From NCBI GenBank assembly GCA_948144175.1, contig CANXME010000213.1, positions 558,001 through 622,000 on the forward strand: DNA of 64,000 nt, in the 5' to 3' direction. Positions 31,834 to 42,842 of the stretch are shown here, piece by piece. The translations under genes were made by a program, and so were the position numbers. Each line of letters starts with the position of its first letter. Positions within the stretch are counted from its first letter, which is position 1. The notes under the pieces were generated by a model. It did not search any database, had not been told where the DNA came from, and was given only the letters and a program-made list of their open reading frames with translations. Source of the DNA: Closterium sp. NIES-65. Its lineage: Eukaryota; Streptophyta; Zygnematophyceae; Desmidiales; Closteriaceae.

Positions 31834-32366
31834 GAGCAAAGGATTGATCGAAATCAATGACGTGGCGATGGTCGTACCCGCGTACAACCCAGCGTGCCTT
31901 AGAACGCTTGATAGTGCCGTCATAGTTAGTATACCACCGCACTCTTCACAATCCACCGATCGCGGGCGTCGCCTTCCTCCGTCATCTTCTCTTCACCCAT
32001 TGCAAGTTTCAGGAGCTTGTAGCGCTTAAACGCACTCCGCATCCGCCCGCTCCATTCCTCATAGTTGGAGCCATCCAATGCCTCGATCTTGGATGGTGGC
32101 GGCTCATTCCTCTTCTGAGCTGCATCTCCACTCCCTTGACTCATTTCCTCTGCTCCCAATCACAAATTTCAGCTCCTCCCTTTGCTGGCCACAATGTAGA
32201 TCCACAAAATCTTCACAAGTGTCAGCGCCAACGAAATTTCGGCAGAGTTTCCCCTTAGCGCAAGTCACATGCTACCTCCAGAACTCCACTTAGGCACGCC
32301 CACAGGCCATGGTGGGCCTAGGAGGGTCTTCACACCTCATTAGACTCTTCACAACGTCTTTAATCT
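31834..32366 (-). pseudogene. H0 gag N-terminus joined to RT N-terminus
   Basis: Minus-strand ATG at 32159 starts MGAEEMSQGSGDAAQ and runs into a copia Gag N-domain (KIEALDGSNYEEWSGRMRS, KLAMGEEKMTEEGDARDRW). Within about 20 bp it changes into RT sequence (NYDGTIKRSKARWVVRGYD, FDQSFAPV), ending at the E1 insertion. Everything between (rest of Gag, protease, integrase) is missing. This is either an internal deletion or a join of two relics. 32160-32366 is its leader. Confidence 0.75.
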
Positions 32367-32380
32367 GCTCTGATACCACT

Positions 32381-33196
32381 TGTTAGAGACTAAAGACGAA
32401 GTCTACGAGGATTAGGTGCCTAAATTTCTCAAAATCGTAAGCTTAGATTTCTGAACAGAAACGTCGCGCTCACAAGAAACGTCGTTGACAAAAATTGCCA
32501 CATCAAAGCTTAGCTACAATTCCCAAGTTGAATCGTATCAAGAGGTGAAGAATATATTGACTTATCGATTTTGGCGCACAGGGGGGTATGCTGCCATAGA
32601 ATCTTAACTCAATCCCAAGAGTCTCACAAGTTCACACAAGAGAATCAGAGTAGCACTAAACCAGGTGGGAGGGATGAGGAGGACAAGAAGGAAGATCCCA
32701 AGAGAGTCTCCAACCACGGAAACCCCATAAGCACACCAAATCTCTTCCCTATAGGAACCCCACTTTGACCTTTGTCCATTTCCCAACCTCCACAATCCAC
32801 CTCACCCAAGTTGGCCACACTCGCCAACCCAATTTTGGTTTCTCCCAACCACTTGGCAACATCTACAGTGATGGGGACGAATTTCCCAACCCCCAAAAGT
32901 CTGTACCCCATTTTGAGTCACTTCACAACTTCCCAAAGTCGTCGCATCCCAATCAAAACTTCAAACAATTATAACTTCGTCGTTCTTGCTCCGATCGCAA
33001 CGATTCTTGGTTTGTCGGAAAGCTCTTGAGCAGAGGAGTCACTTCAGATATCTGCTCAGGCCAAATAACATGCACACACACTTAGAAAAACCAAACCACA
33101 CCAAACACAAGTTCTTGCACACGCTCACACCACGCGTGCAGCACACGAACATATGATGGGAGGCAGACAAACGTGAATGCAAATGATAGCATCACA
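32381..33196 (-). repeat. Long low-GC 5' LTR at the H0 right end
   Basis: About 816 bp of distinctly lower GC than the copia bodies. On the minus strand it ends CTCTAACA, followed two bases later by the textbook primer site TGGTATCAGAGC (32367-32378). The outer end is tentatively at TGTGATGC (33196), where plus-strand copia coding resumes. It does not resemble the H0 3' LTR start at 687, so H0 may be chimeric. Confidence 0.6.
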
Positions 33197-33790
33197 TAGC
33201 AGGAGCCACTCTCTCCACAGCAGCTGCGCGAGTGGTTTGCTCGGAGCTGGAGCCGTGCTGCTAGAGCTGGTGGTGCTACGGGCGCTGGAGGTCCTGCTGC
33301 TGCTGGAGCTGTTGGGGGTGCTGGAGCAACTGGTCCCGGAGGTGCTCATACTGGAGGTACTGGAGTTGCTGGGCCTGGTGGTGCTGCTGGAGCTGGAGCT
33401 GCTGGGGCTTCTGGTGGTCCTCCTGGAGCTGGAGCTACTGGAGGTGCTGGAGCTGGAGGTGCTGCTAAAGCCGGTGCTCCTTTGGGTGCTGGCGTTGGCG
33501 CTACTGGAGCTGCTGGAGGTGCTGCTCGAGCTGGTGGTGCTGCTGGAGTTGGAGCTGACGCTGGGGGTGCTGGTGTTGTCCATGCTGGTTCTGGAGGCGC
33601 TGCGCGGGCGCGGCCGTACTTCGTTCCGCTCCTTGAGCAGGTTCTTGGTCTCCCGCCTTCTTCTGGTCCCGCTCTTTCCTTAGAGTGTCCACCGCCTGTC
33701 CAGTCGCAGTCCCAGCTACAACCTGCCTCCCTACTGCCTGCTCCTTCTCCTTACACCGGTCTGATCAGAGGACTTGCTGAGCGTCGTGAG
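33197..33790 (+). pseudogene. E6: copia pol linker fragment
   Basis: One open plus frame encodes EPLSPQQLREWFARSW, about 110 residues of Gly/Ala-rich linker (GGAGATGPGGAHTGG style), [17 protein letters not shown] and PSPYTGLIRGLAERRE. It is the integrase-to-RT spacer of a copia related to E2 and E5. It is cut on the left by the H0 LTR and on the right by E7. Confidence 0.82.
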
Positions 33791-33920
33791 TGTCAAATGT
33801 TATATATGCTTTAGTCTATTTAGGCTGTAGTGGGGTAGTTCCTATGGGGTACAACAATTCTAGGTTTTCCTACTTGTACCCACCACTTCTCTAGTGCAAT
33901 CATCCTTCTTGATTCTAACA
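33791..33920 (+). repeat. E7 5' LTR
   Basis: 130 bp, TGTCAAATGTTATAT...GATTCTAACA, followed immediately by the primer site. Confidence 0.87.
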
Positions 33921-34679
33921 TGGTATTATGAGCCTAGGTTAGCCACCTAGGACCGCTCCATGGGCCCATCATTCCGCTAGAAGCGCCCTCGTGCGCCCCT
34001 CTCTGTTAGTGCGCCCTCGCGTGCCCCGTCCCTCGAATCGCGCGCGCGCAGCTTGCTAGCAGCCCGCGCGCGGCTTACTAGGCGCCCGCTCGTAGCCCTT
34101 TTGCCGCCCGCGCGCGACCTGTCTGCAGCCCGAGCAGTCCGCGCCGCCCGCGCGGAGCCCTTCCCGACCTCGCGCGGCCCCTAGCGCAGCTCGCGAGCTG
34201 CCCGTCGACCGGCCCTGCTGGCCGTCCAGCGCGCCGCCGCCTCGTGCCCGTAGGCCGCCCACACGTAGGCCGCCGCCCGCTCGTAGGCAGCCGCCCGCAC
34301 GAAGGCCGCCGCCCGCTCGTAGGCCGCAGCCCCCACGACGGCCGCCGCCCGCTCGTAGGCCGCCGCCCGCGCTAAGGCCGCCGCCCGCACACAGGCCGCC
34401 GCCCTCTCCTTGTAGGCCGCCGCCCGCGCGTAGGCCGCCGCCCCAACGTAGGCCGCCGCCCGCACAGCTGCCGACTGTACGTAGGACGCACGACGACGCC
34501 GCCGCCACTGCCCGAGCCGCGCCGCGCCGTCCTGCCCGAGTCGCGCCGCCCTGCCCGAGCCGCGCTGCCCTGACGGAGCCGCGCTGCCCTACTATGCCCC
34601 ACCTGCAGCAGCTGCTGCTCTTGTTCCTACTGCTCCTACTGTTCCTACTACTACTACTGCTACTGCTACTGCTGCCCCT

Positions 34680-35144
34680 ATGGCTAGTCCCACCGTTCTC
34701 TCTTTCAATGCTGAGGGCCGCCCAATTCAGTTTGATGCTTGGCTCGACGACCTGCACCTGTTCCTACTGATCACTGCTAAGGACGATGTCTTGCTGTATG
34801 ATCACGCATCCGGAGCCGCTCTAGCACCTGCTGAGACTGCTGACAGTACTGCTCGTTCCCAGTGGCAAATTCGTGACTCTCACGCTCGCCTAGCCATTCG
34901 CAACCACTTGCCGTTAGATGAGCGCGCGCATTTTGGGCAGCACAAGACTGCTAAGGCGCTGTACGATGCTGTAGTCGCGCGCTACTCCTCACCTGCCTCT
35001 GCTACAATCGGTCGTCTCTCACTGCCCTACCTTTTCCCCGATCTGGCCGCCTTTCCCACAGTCGGTGACCTCATTACACACCTCCGCACTAGTGACACTC
35101 GCTACCGAGCCGCCCTTCCTGCTGAGTTCCTCACCAAGAATCAG
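34680..35144 (+). pseudogene. E7 Gag N-terminal domain, truncated
   Basis: ATG at 34680 (MASPTVLSFNAEG). 155 codons of the Gag domain: FDAWLDDLHLFLLITAKDD, NHLPLDERAHFGQHKTAKA, LYDAVVARYSSPASATIG, FPTVGDLITHLRTSDTRYR, AEFLTKN. It is closer to the E10 Gag than to E1, E2 or E5. Truncated by the G1 LTR at 35145. Confidence 0.87.
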
Positions 35145-35522
35145 TGTGAGGATCTAGGATCGAGCTCAGAAAAGAGAATATGAATTGAATTGAATTGAAT
35201 GATCACCTGGGTACAGCACGAGGCTATATATAGGCTCGACACAAGGCCCCGTAACCAAGTGTTACGTGAAGGTTCCGCGGGTCGCGAAGCGTCCCGAACA
35301 AATCCTTACCGAATTCGGTATAAGGCAATTCGGTGGCAACCGAAAAGCCAGAATTCGGTGCACGCAACCTAGCTCGGTGCTATAACTATAATAAAATATA
35401 GGAAAGCACCTAGCCTAGGAAATCAAGCAATTCATGCATGCATATAATTATCCTATGCTAAAAATAGCATCATAAAGTAAAGGCAAGCAAGCATAGCTGG
35501 CATAAGCCGTCGTACTCTCACA
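35145..35522 (-). repeat. G1 3' LTR with TATA box
   Basis: 378 bp, minus strand TGTGAGAGTACG...GATCCTCACA. It contains CCTATATATAG (35222-35234), a likely core promoter, and GAATTCGG repeats. The purine-rich GAGGGGGGGACG abuts it as polypurine tract (35523-35534). Confidence 0.85.
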
Positions 35523-35532
35523 CGTCCCCCCC

Positions 35533-36322
35533 TCAAAGCTGGGTGGCATGAGATACACCTTGCTTGACAAGATAGTCCTTCAGAGCACGGCGTGCGTTGC
35601 CCATATCAGCTTCTGCAACCCAACTGTCCTCAGTGGGGTCGTATCCCTTCCAACGTATCAGGAACTCGAGGGTCGTGCCGCTGCGGCGCCGATGAGTGAG
35701 AACACGCTCCACTTCGTACTCGGTTCATCCTGTATGAGAACAAGTGGTGGTGGCGGTAGCTGCCGTCCCTGGAACTGTTGGTTGGGGTCCTTGTAGGGCT
35801 TCAGTAGCTGGACATGGAAAGTGTTGTGAAGCTTCCATGTATCTGGTAAGCGCAAGCGGAATGTAACTGGTGTCACCTATGCCTCAATGAGAAAAGGACC
35901 ACAGAAGCGAGGCCGGAGTTTGGATGGGAGGTGAGACAGGTTCAAGTTGCGCGTGTCAAGAAGCACCTGATCTCCGACTGCTACTAAGTGATCACATCGC
36001 TGACAACCGGCATACTGCTTCTGGGAGGTCTGTATCGTGGTGAGTCGTCGCTGAGTCTTCTCCCATAGCTACTGCATGGTGGTGACGAAGTCATGTGCGG
36101 CTTGGACGTGTGCCGGTGTAGTTGGCTGCTGTGGTGTGAGTGGTTCCCGTCCGTAACACAGGAAGAAATGAGTTTTCCCTGTGGCCGCATGTGATGCGTT
36201 GTTGTAAGCGAACTCTAGGGTCGGTAACTGTGTGTCCCAGTGGCTGACGTCGTCCTTGCAAGCAGTGCGCAGTAACTGTTCAACCACTTTATTAAGTCGC
36301 TCTGTCTGTCCGGGACAGAGCA
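35533..36322 (-). pseudogene. G1 integrase C-terminus and chromodomain
   Basis: Minus strand encodes GQTERLNKVVEQLLRTACKDD, LEFAYNNASHAATG, DTRNLNLSHLPSKLRPRF, the SH3-like GPY/F module (FRLRLPDTWKLHNTFHVQLLKPYKDP) and a chromodomain (LEFLIRWKGYDPTED equivalent). In-frame TAG codons near 36070 and 35878 and a 1-bp deletion before the chromodomain show it is inactive. In chromoviruses the chromodomain steers integration to histone marks. Confidence 0.85.
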
Positions 36323-37311
36323 CGCCGCACCATTACCCTGACTCAGTCACACATGGTGCAGCAGGTCCTTCAGCGCTTCGGCTTCACGTACTCCTCGCCT
36401 CAGGCCTCTCCTCTGCCTACTGGCCACTCGCTCTCAGCTCTGCTTTCGGATGAGTCCGTAGAGTCGAGTGGTCCGTATGCAGAGCTTGTTGGCTGCCTCA
36501 TGTACCTGATGACCTGCACACGACCTGACCTTGCATACCCTCTTAGCATTCTCGCACGCTATGTTGCTCCTTGGAGACACCAACCAGAGCACATGGCTGC
36601 AGCGAAGAGGGTGTTGCGTGTCAGAACATATCTATAGCTTATACTGCTGTGTAGGCTGTAGTGGGGTATCCCATAGGGGGTACAACCAAGTTAGGGTTTC
36701 ATATTTGTACTGCTTTCATTCATAGTTCACCCCACTTTTCTTGCTTACTCATTTACACATTGCGCTACTTGTGCAGTACGTCGGGCATGGGGCTAGTGCT
36801 TGGAGCGCGCAGTCCAGTGGTCCTCACTGGGCACGCGGACGCTTCTTGGGCTGACGACCAGGCTACGCAGCGGTCGTCACAGGGTTACACCTTCAGCCTT
36901 GGTTCCGGCTCTGTTTCGTGGCGGGCTACTCGCTCGTCTTCTGTTCTCGGCTCCAGTTGTGAGGCTGAGATCTACGCCGGGGCTATGGCTTCCCAGGAGC
37001 TTCGCTGGCTCACCTACCTGCTGACCGACCTTGGAGAGCCGCCTCGTTCTCCTCCAGTCCTGTACGTAGACAACAAGGCCATGCTAGCCTTGTGTCGAGA
37101 GCAGCGACTGGAGCACAGGACAAAGCACATTGCTCTCCGCTACTTTCTTGCTCGTGAGCTACAGCAGCGTGGACAGTTGCGACTTGCGTACGTGGCCTCT
37201 GAGGCCAACACTGCTGATGTCTTCACCAAGGCATTTGCGCCTTATGATCATCAGCGTTGCTGCACGCAGCTGGGTCTTGTGCCTGTCTTGCCTCACTTGC
37301 TGACTTCTTGA
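36323..37311 (+). pseudogene. E8 RT C-terminus and RNase H (inverted)
   Basis: Begins abruptly at RDRARRTITLTQSHMVQ, through CTRPDLAYPLSILARYVAP and KRVLRYL (split by solo LTR S1), RNase H GHADASWADDQATQ, CEAEIYAGAMASQE, YVDNKAM, ANTADVFTKAF to TGA at 37309-37311. The frame is open once S1 and one TSD copy are removed. Confidence 0.87.
36619..36759 (+). repeat. S1: solo copia LTR
   Basis: 141 bp, TGTCAGAACATATC...TTTACACA, flanked by ttgcg at 36614-36618 and 36760-36764. No internal sequence. Removing it with one ttgcg restores the RT codons for RVLRYLCSTSG. This is the product of LTR-LTR recombination after a full insertion. Confidence 0.93.
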
Positions 37312-37521
37312 CCTTGCTTGTACCTTGACCTATATATACTCTTGTTCTTGCTTGCTTGACTCTTGTATATCTCTATATGATCTTGCATGTGAACTGGCGT
37401 TGGGGCCCTTGAACTTGTGCTCGGAATGTGTGGTGACTTTGTGATCCACCCTGAGCTTTGCTTTACTTTGCTTGACTGGTCTTGTGACCCCTTTTTCTCC
37501 CCCACTTTGCCTATGGGGGTG

Positions 37522-37655
37522 TGTCAGAATATTATAGCTTACTTGTTTCTGTAGGCTATAGTGGGGTATCCCATAGGGGGTACAACCCAACTAGGGTTTC
37601 CTATTTGTACTCACTTCGTTCATAGTTCACTCATTCTCTCGTTCACTTCTTCTCA
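37522..37655 (+). repeat. E8 3' LTR (inverted)
   Basis: 134 bp, TGTCAGAATATTATAG...CTTCTTCTCA, preceded by the polypurine hairpin (37497-37520). Reverse complement identical to 42843-42976. Confidence 0.9.
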
Positions 37656-37669
37656 GTGCTCTGAAACCA

Positions 37670-37779
37670 TGTGAGAATGAACGAGTATGAATGAACTATG
37701 AAAGAGTTGGGTACAAGTACTAACCCTAATTGGGTTGTACTATAGCCTACACAAAAGCATAAGCTATGATGTTCTGACA
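37670..37779 (-). repeat. E9 5' LTR (inverted)
   Basis: 110 bp, minus strand TGTCAGAACATCATAG...CATTCTCACA. Its primer site TGGTTTCAGAGC runs leftward to 37656 and ends in the E8 target 5-mer. In uninverted orientation this LTR is the plus-strand start of E9, whose body resumes at 42982. Confidence 0.8.
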
Positions 37780-38006
37780 GCGCGGGCCTGGCGCAGCCCG
37801 TACGGGCCGCGCGCGGGCTTGGCGCAGCCCGTACGGGCCGCGCGCAGGCTACGACGGGCGACGGAGGGCGACGTGCGGGTCCCCGTCGCCTATTGCAGCG
37901 CCTCCCGGGAGCGACGCGCGGAGTGATGGGGCAGAAACCCGCTGCGCGCCTCGGGGCGCACGGCGGGCAGAAAACCGCCGCGCGCCTCGGGGCGCACGGT
38001 GGGCAG
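37780..38006. repeat. N1: fragment of a non-autonomous LTR element interior
   Basis: Contains cgggcctggcgcagcccgta units and gccgcgcgcctcggggcgca units, matching the interiors of E12 (61597-61740, 61830-61940) and E4 (16990-17140). No LTR attached. The right edge meets E8 pol at a shared gcag. Confidence 0.7.
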
Positions 38007-39698
38007 AGACATCCGGTGCGTGCCAGGAACAGGAGGAGGACGCTGACGCGAACCGCGACCATTAGTGCATGTAGGACGAACACGCGACGCAGGACGAGAC
38101 GCAGGCTCACGACGCTCAGTAAGACCTCCAGTCGGACCAGCGTAGGGAGAAGGAGCAGGCAAAGGGGAGGCAGGCTGTAGCTGTGACTGGGACTGGACAG
38201 GCTGTGGACCCTCTAAGGGAGGAGGAGGAGGACCAGGAGAAGGTGTAAGACCAAGAACCTGCTGCAGGAGCGGAACGAAGTACGGTCGGGGCCGCGTGGC
38301 GACGCCAGAAACAGTAGGGACAGCACAAGTACCCCCAGAAGGAGTACCCGCTCCAGCAGCACCTCCAGCAGCACCTTTAGTAGCTCCAGAACCCCCAGCA
38401 GCACCAGGAGCACTGCCAGTCGGAACGCCAGCAGTAGTCTCAGCACCAACACCCTCAGCAGCTCTAGCTCCAGGAGAACCCTCAGGCCCAGCAGCTCCAG
38501 TACCCACAGCACGAGCACCTCCGGGACGCGCGGCAGCAGCACCCTCTGCAGCCGAAGAACCTCCAGCACCAGCAGCACGCCCCCAGCGCCGGGCAAACCA
38601 CTCACGCAGCTCCTCAGGGGAGAGTGGCTCTCGGCGAGACGAAGCACCTCCAGGCGGAGAACCTCAAGGCTCAGCACCCTCAGGCAAAGCACCTCCAGGC
38701 GGAGCACCCCCAGTCCCAGCACCCCCAGGCCCAGCACCCCCAGGCTCAGCACCCCCAGACTCAGTACCCCCAGGCTCAGCACCCCCAGGCTCAGCACCCC
38801 CAGGCTCAGCACCTCCAGACTCCGCACCCCCAGGCTCAGCGCCCCCACGCGTAGCACCTCCAGTCCCAGCACCCCCAGGCTCAGCTCCCGCAGCAGCACC
38901 AGAGTCACCAGTGACCTCGACAGGCTCGACCGCGTCTACCTGGGACACATCTGAAGGGGCAGGACCCTGAGGGGGGAGGGGGTCTACCGGGGGGGGACCT
39001 GGTACCAAGAAGAGCGGGGGCGGAGGGAGGGACGGAGTGCAGTAGGGGAAGAGGCGGTAGTAGGGTACCGACTCGTCGAACGTGACGTCCTGGGAGGACA
39101 GAACACGTCGAGAGGTGGGGTGGTAGAACTTCCACCCAGGGGCGTCGGGGGGGAACCCGAGGAAGACGCAGGGAGCAGCGCGAGGGGACAGCTTGTCCGC
39201 AGACAAGTCGCGGACAAACGCCCGAGATCCCCAGACCCGGAACGCCGACGCATCGCCAACCTTCCCCGTCCACAGCAGGGCTGGGGAGGTCTCCGGCCTG
39301 GAGACCCTGGGGTGGAGGTTGATCTGATGCGCCGCGTACCTGATGGCAAACGGCCACAGAAAATGGGGGGCAGCCGCATGCATCATAGACGTACGAGCGA
39401 CGTCCATGACCATGCCAATGCGGCGCTCTGCAATCCCATTTCGCTGCGGTGAGTCCGGAAGCGTGAAGGTCGGGCGGATGCCTCGCGCACGACAGAAGGC
39501 ACGCAGAAGGCCAGAGGAGAACTCTCCGCCTCTGTCCGAGTGCAGACGCAGAACAGGAAAGTCTGAGCCAAAGCTCTGCCTGAGCTGGAGACGAGCTGCG
39601 CGGATCCAGTCGATCAGCACCTCAGTGACATCACCCTTGCTGCGCAAGGGGAAGACTGTGGTGTAACGCGAGTAGTCGTCAACCACCAATAGGAACTA
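38007..39698 (-). pseudogene. E8 integrase core and linker
   Basis: Integrase from FLLVVDDYSRYTTVF (after a TAG at a Tyr position) through LHSDRGGEF, SPQRNGIAERR (Gln to Arg in the usual QQNG), VWGSRAFVRDLSADK to FDESVPYYRLF. A GGAEPGG linker (38640-38900) with TGA 38664-38666 at a Gly position, [26 protein letters not shown] and GTHRMSL follow. Confidence 0.85.
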
Positions 39699-40881
39699 GC
39701 GCTCGTGACCGAGTCCACGGACGCGGGCAGGGCCCCACACGTCCATGTGAAGCGTCTGCAACGGAGCCTCTGTCGGAGGAAACTGGGAGGAGTGAGGGGC
39801 AGCACGCTGGCGCCCCTCGACACAGGGGACACAGGCAGGGCCAGGGCCCTGAGGAAGGGGAGGGAGGGACCGGGGGAGACCAGACACAAGAAGACGGGAG
39901 GCCATGCCTCTGAGCCGAAGCAGAGAGGGGTGGCCAAGGCGGTGGTGCCAGAGGAGAGTCTCGTGAGACAGACGGCGACACGAACAGGGGGCAGACTCAG
40001 GACCAGACCTGGACGCTGCAGCAAACACCTGACTAGACGAAGGGACTCTACCAGACTCAGCACCGGGAGGAGAAGCAGTGGTCAGTGTGTACAGGCTCGA
40101 CCCTGGCTGACGTGTAAACGTAGCCAGGTGGCGACCTGTGCTAGCCTCTGTGCAGTGTGTCACCCGCTGACGAGCAGGAGTGAACTGGTGGACACCCACA
40201 TCCTGTAGGTCAGCACCACTCACCAGGTTCGTAGAGAACGAGGGGAGGTAGAGACCAGTCAGGGAGCCAGTGGGAGCCGCCAGACATGGGAGGACTGTGG
40301 AGAAACGAGACAGGACAGGAACCCCAGAGGGGTCAGCCAGGGACACCGTAATTGGCCGACTAAGCGGCGTGAGAGTGGTGCGGTCCCGAAAGAAGGAGCG
40401 AGACGCCCCAGAGTCAAGGGTGAAGGTGTGAGAGGCCGAAGCCGACACAGTACCTGAGAGTGCAGACTCACTAGTACCTGAGAGCACAGACGCACTGGCA
40501 CCTAGAGCAGCAGCGTCACTGGCACCTGACGCAGCAGTACCAATGCCCGGGTCGGGCGGGAAACACCGGTAACAGTCACCCTCATCACTAACATTCACCG
40601 CATACATGGCAGCAAGGATAGCATCAAAGTCAAGATCAAAGATAGCTACACCAGCCCTAGACAGCTCTCCCCAGCGGGGGATCTAAGAGGTCTCCGGAAA
40701 CTGCTGGCGCCAAGCGTCGGTCAAGCGGGCAAAGCAGCGGCGGGCGGTGTGGGTGCCCCCACACTTCTCACCCGCGCGGTCGCCGGTGCGAAGGACGTAG
40801 GTGCAGGGACCGAACGCCCCACCACGCTGACGCTGCGAGTACCACTCACGGAGCTGCTGAGGGGTGGGGACGTCGCGAGAA

Positions 40882-40919
<38 letters not shown>

Positions 40920-41975
40920 CTGACCACCTTTAGTGCTGCTCCGCTGGGACGAGCCACTCCGACCACCTCCACCACCGCCACCCCCGCCTCCGCCGCCACC
41001 GCCGCCACCGCCACCCTCGCCCCCGCCGCTCCCACCGCCACCTCCGCCACCACCTCCGCCGCCGCCTCCGCCTCCACTGCCGCCACCAGTACCTCCACTC
41101 CCGCCACCACCTCCACCGCCACCCCCACTCCCCCCGCCGCCCCCACCTCCTCCGCCACCGCCCCCGCTAGCTCCACCCGCTCCCTTGCCCCCCTTGCCCC
41201 TGCTAGAGCGGCGCCTACCGCTGGGGGCAGACGCCGCACCGACCGACTCCAAACCAACGAGGTCGGCCGCAGCAGCAGAGGCGACAGAGGGCAACAGGGG
41301 GGAGGGAGAACACCCCTCAAAGATGGGGGTGCGAGGGTCACCACGAGAGGCCCCTACAGCGACTATACTCTTCTCAGCCGCTAGCAGGGATTTCTCAAGG
41401 AGGTCGACAGTGAGGGTGGTGGGACAGACAGAGAGAAACTGGTCCCTAACGGCACGAAGGGACTTAGGGAGACGGGTGACGAGAAAGTAGAGAGTGATGT
41501 ACATGGGAGGAGGGTTTGCGGCGCGGAAGTCAGCAGGAAGCGCAGCGCGGTAGCGAGTGTCACTAGCGCGGAGGTGGGTAAAGAGGTCAGCGACTGTGGG
41601 AAAGGCAGCGAGGTCAGGGAAGAGGTACGGTAGTATGAGGCGGCTCAGCGTAGCGGAGGAAGGGGAGGAGTAGCGCGCAACTACAGCGTCGTACAAGGCC
41701 TGAGTGGTCTTGCACTGGCTAAAGTGCGCACGCTCGGAGGAAGGGAGGTGGCGACGCACAGCAAGACGTGCACCAGCATCGCGTGTGGCCCACTTGGAGC
41801 GAACAGTGGGGTCAGCATCAGCAGGAGGGGCAGGGACAGCGCCAGAGGCAAAGTCAAAGAGAGAGATGTCATCTACCGAATCGCACTGCAAGTACAGCTG
41901 CAGGTCCTCGACCCAGGCCGCAAAGTCAATGGCGCGACCCCCAGCATCAAAAGCCACGACACTGGGGGTGGCCAT
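39699..41975 (-). pseudogene. E8 Gag-protease and pre-integrase
   Basis: ATG 41975 (MATPSVVAFDAGG). Gag domain, Gly/Ser tract of about 80 residues (40965-41165), poly-Gln, TPQQLREWYSQRQRG, knuckle CTYVLRTGDRAGEKC-GGTH-x4-C, TAG 40683-40685 at a Glu position, protease TLDSGASRSFF, and the finger WHHRLGHPS ... CVPCVEG. It lacks the long C run seen in E1, E5 and E11 (aaccctcctcccatg instead). Confidence 0.85.
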
Positions 41976-42842
41976 TATAGCAGCTGACTGTCTCACCGAG
42001 CAGGAAGAGTTGGGTAGCTCAGTAGTACAGCAACACGGCAGCACAGCGGTTGCGCTGGTCCAGGAGCAGCAGCAGCCCCACAGGAGCAGGAGCTCGGCAC
42101 CTCAGGTTGCTCGGGCGGCTCGGGCGGTTCGGGCGGCTCGGGCGGCTCGGGCGGCTCGGGCGGCTCGGGCGGCGCGGGCGGCGCACGGGTGACTGCACGA
42201 GCGGCCAGGGCGGGTCACGGGCGGCGCGCGGGCGGCTCACAGGCGGGTGGGGCGGCTCACGGGCGGCTGCACGGGCGGCTGGGGCGGCTCGCGGGCTGTG
42301 CACGGGCGGCGCGGGCGGCGCACGGGCGGGTGGGTGGCTTGCAGACAGGCGGCGCACGGGCGAACGGCGCACGGGCGGGCGGCTCACGGACGGGCGGCGC
42401 CAGCGGCTCACGGGCGGGCTGATGGCGCACGGGCGGTCGGCTCACGGGCGGCGCCGGCTCACGGTCGGGCGGCGCGCGGGTGGGCGGCTCACGGGCGGCG
42501 GCTCACGGGCGGCGGCGCACGGGCGGCGTCTGACGGGCGGCGGCTTACGGGCGGCGGCTGACGGGCGGCGCTCACGGGCGGCGGCTCACGGGGAGGCCGC
42601 GGGCGGCTCACGGGTAGGCCGCGGGCGACTCACGGGCGCTAGGGCAGGCCGCGAGCGGCGGCTCACGGGCAGGCCGCAGGCGGCTCACGGGCGCTAGGGC
42701 AGGCGCCGGGCGCTAGGGCGCTAGGGCGGGCGCTAGGGCGCAAGGGTGGGCGCTAGGGCGCTAGGGCGCTAGGGCAGGAAAAAAAGTTTTCGAAGTGGTG
42801 GGCCCTAAGCAAAGTTCCCACAGCGGAACCTGCTCGATACCA
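41976..42842 (-). other. E8 5' leader
   Basis: GC-rich, with ggctcgggcg decamers (42110-42180), irregular cacgggcggcgg units to 42690 and cgctagggcg units (42690-42775), then gtgggcccta near the primer site. Confidence 0.75.

Larger units (their letters stand above)
33791..35144 (+). mobile_element. E7: 5' end of a copia retrotransposon
   Basis: 5' LTR 33791-33920, primer site TGGTATTATGAGCC at 33921, leader to 34679, and gag from 34680 until gypsy G1 cuts in at 35145. The 5-mer before the LTR is gtgag (33786-33790); its partner is lost in the rearranged sequence downstream. The leader holds tandem gtaggccgccgcccgc units (34240-34460). Confidence 0.85.
35145..36322 (-). mobile_element. G1: 3' end of a chromodomain Ty3/gypsy element
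   Basis: Minus-strand fragment: 3' LTR 35145-35522 and integrase C-terminus to about 36322. The candidate TSD on the left is atcag (35140-35144). The right edge is not an LTR but an abrupt junction (gtccgg/gacagagc) with copia RT, which I read as an inversion breakpoint. The same gypsy family recurs as G2. Confidence 0.87.
36323..38006 (+). other. Inverted segment carrying E8 3' half and E9 5' LTR
   Basis: Contents in plus order: E8 RT-RNase H (plus strand), E8 3' LTR, 5-mer gtgct, primer site and 5' LTR of E9 (minus strand), and a non-autonomous-type fragment (N1). The E8 5' half lies at 38007-42976 in the opposite orientation, ending in 5-mer agcac, the reverse complement of gtgct. The two E8 LTRs are identical. 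About 1.1 kb of E8 (linker end to mid RT) is missing at the breakpoints. Confidence 0.8.
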
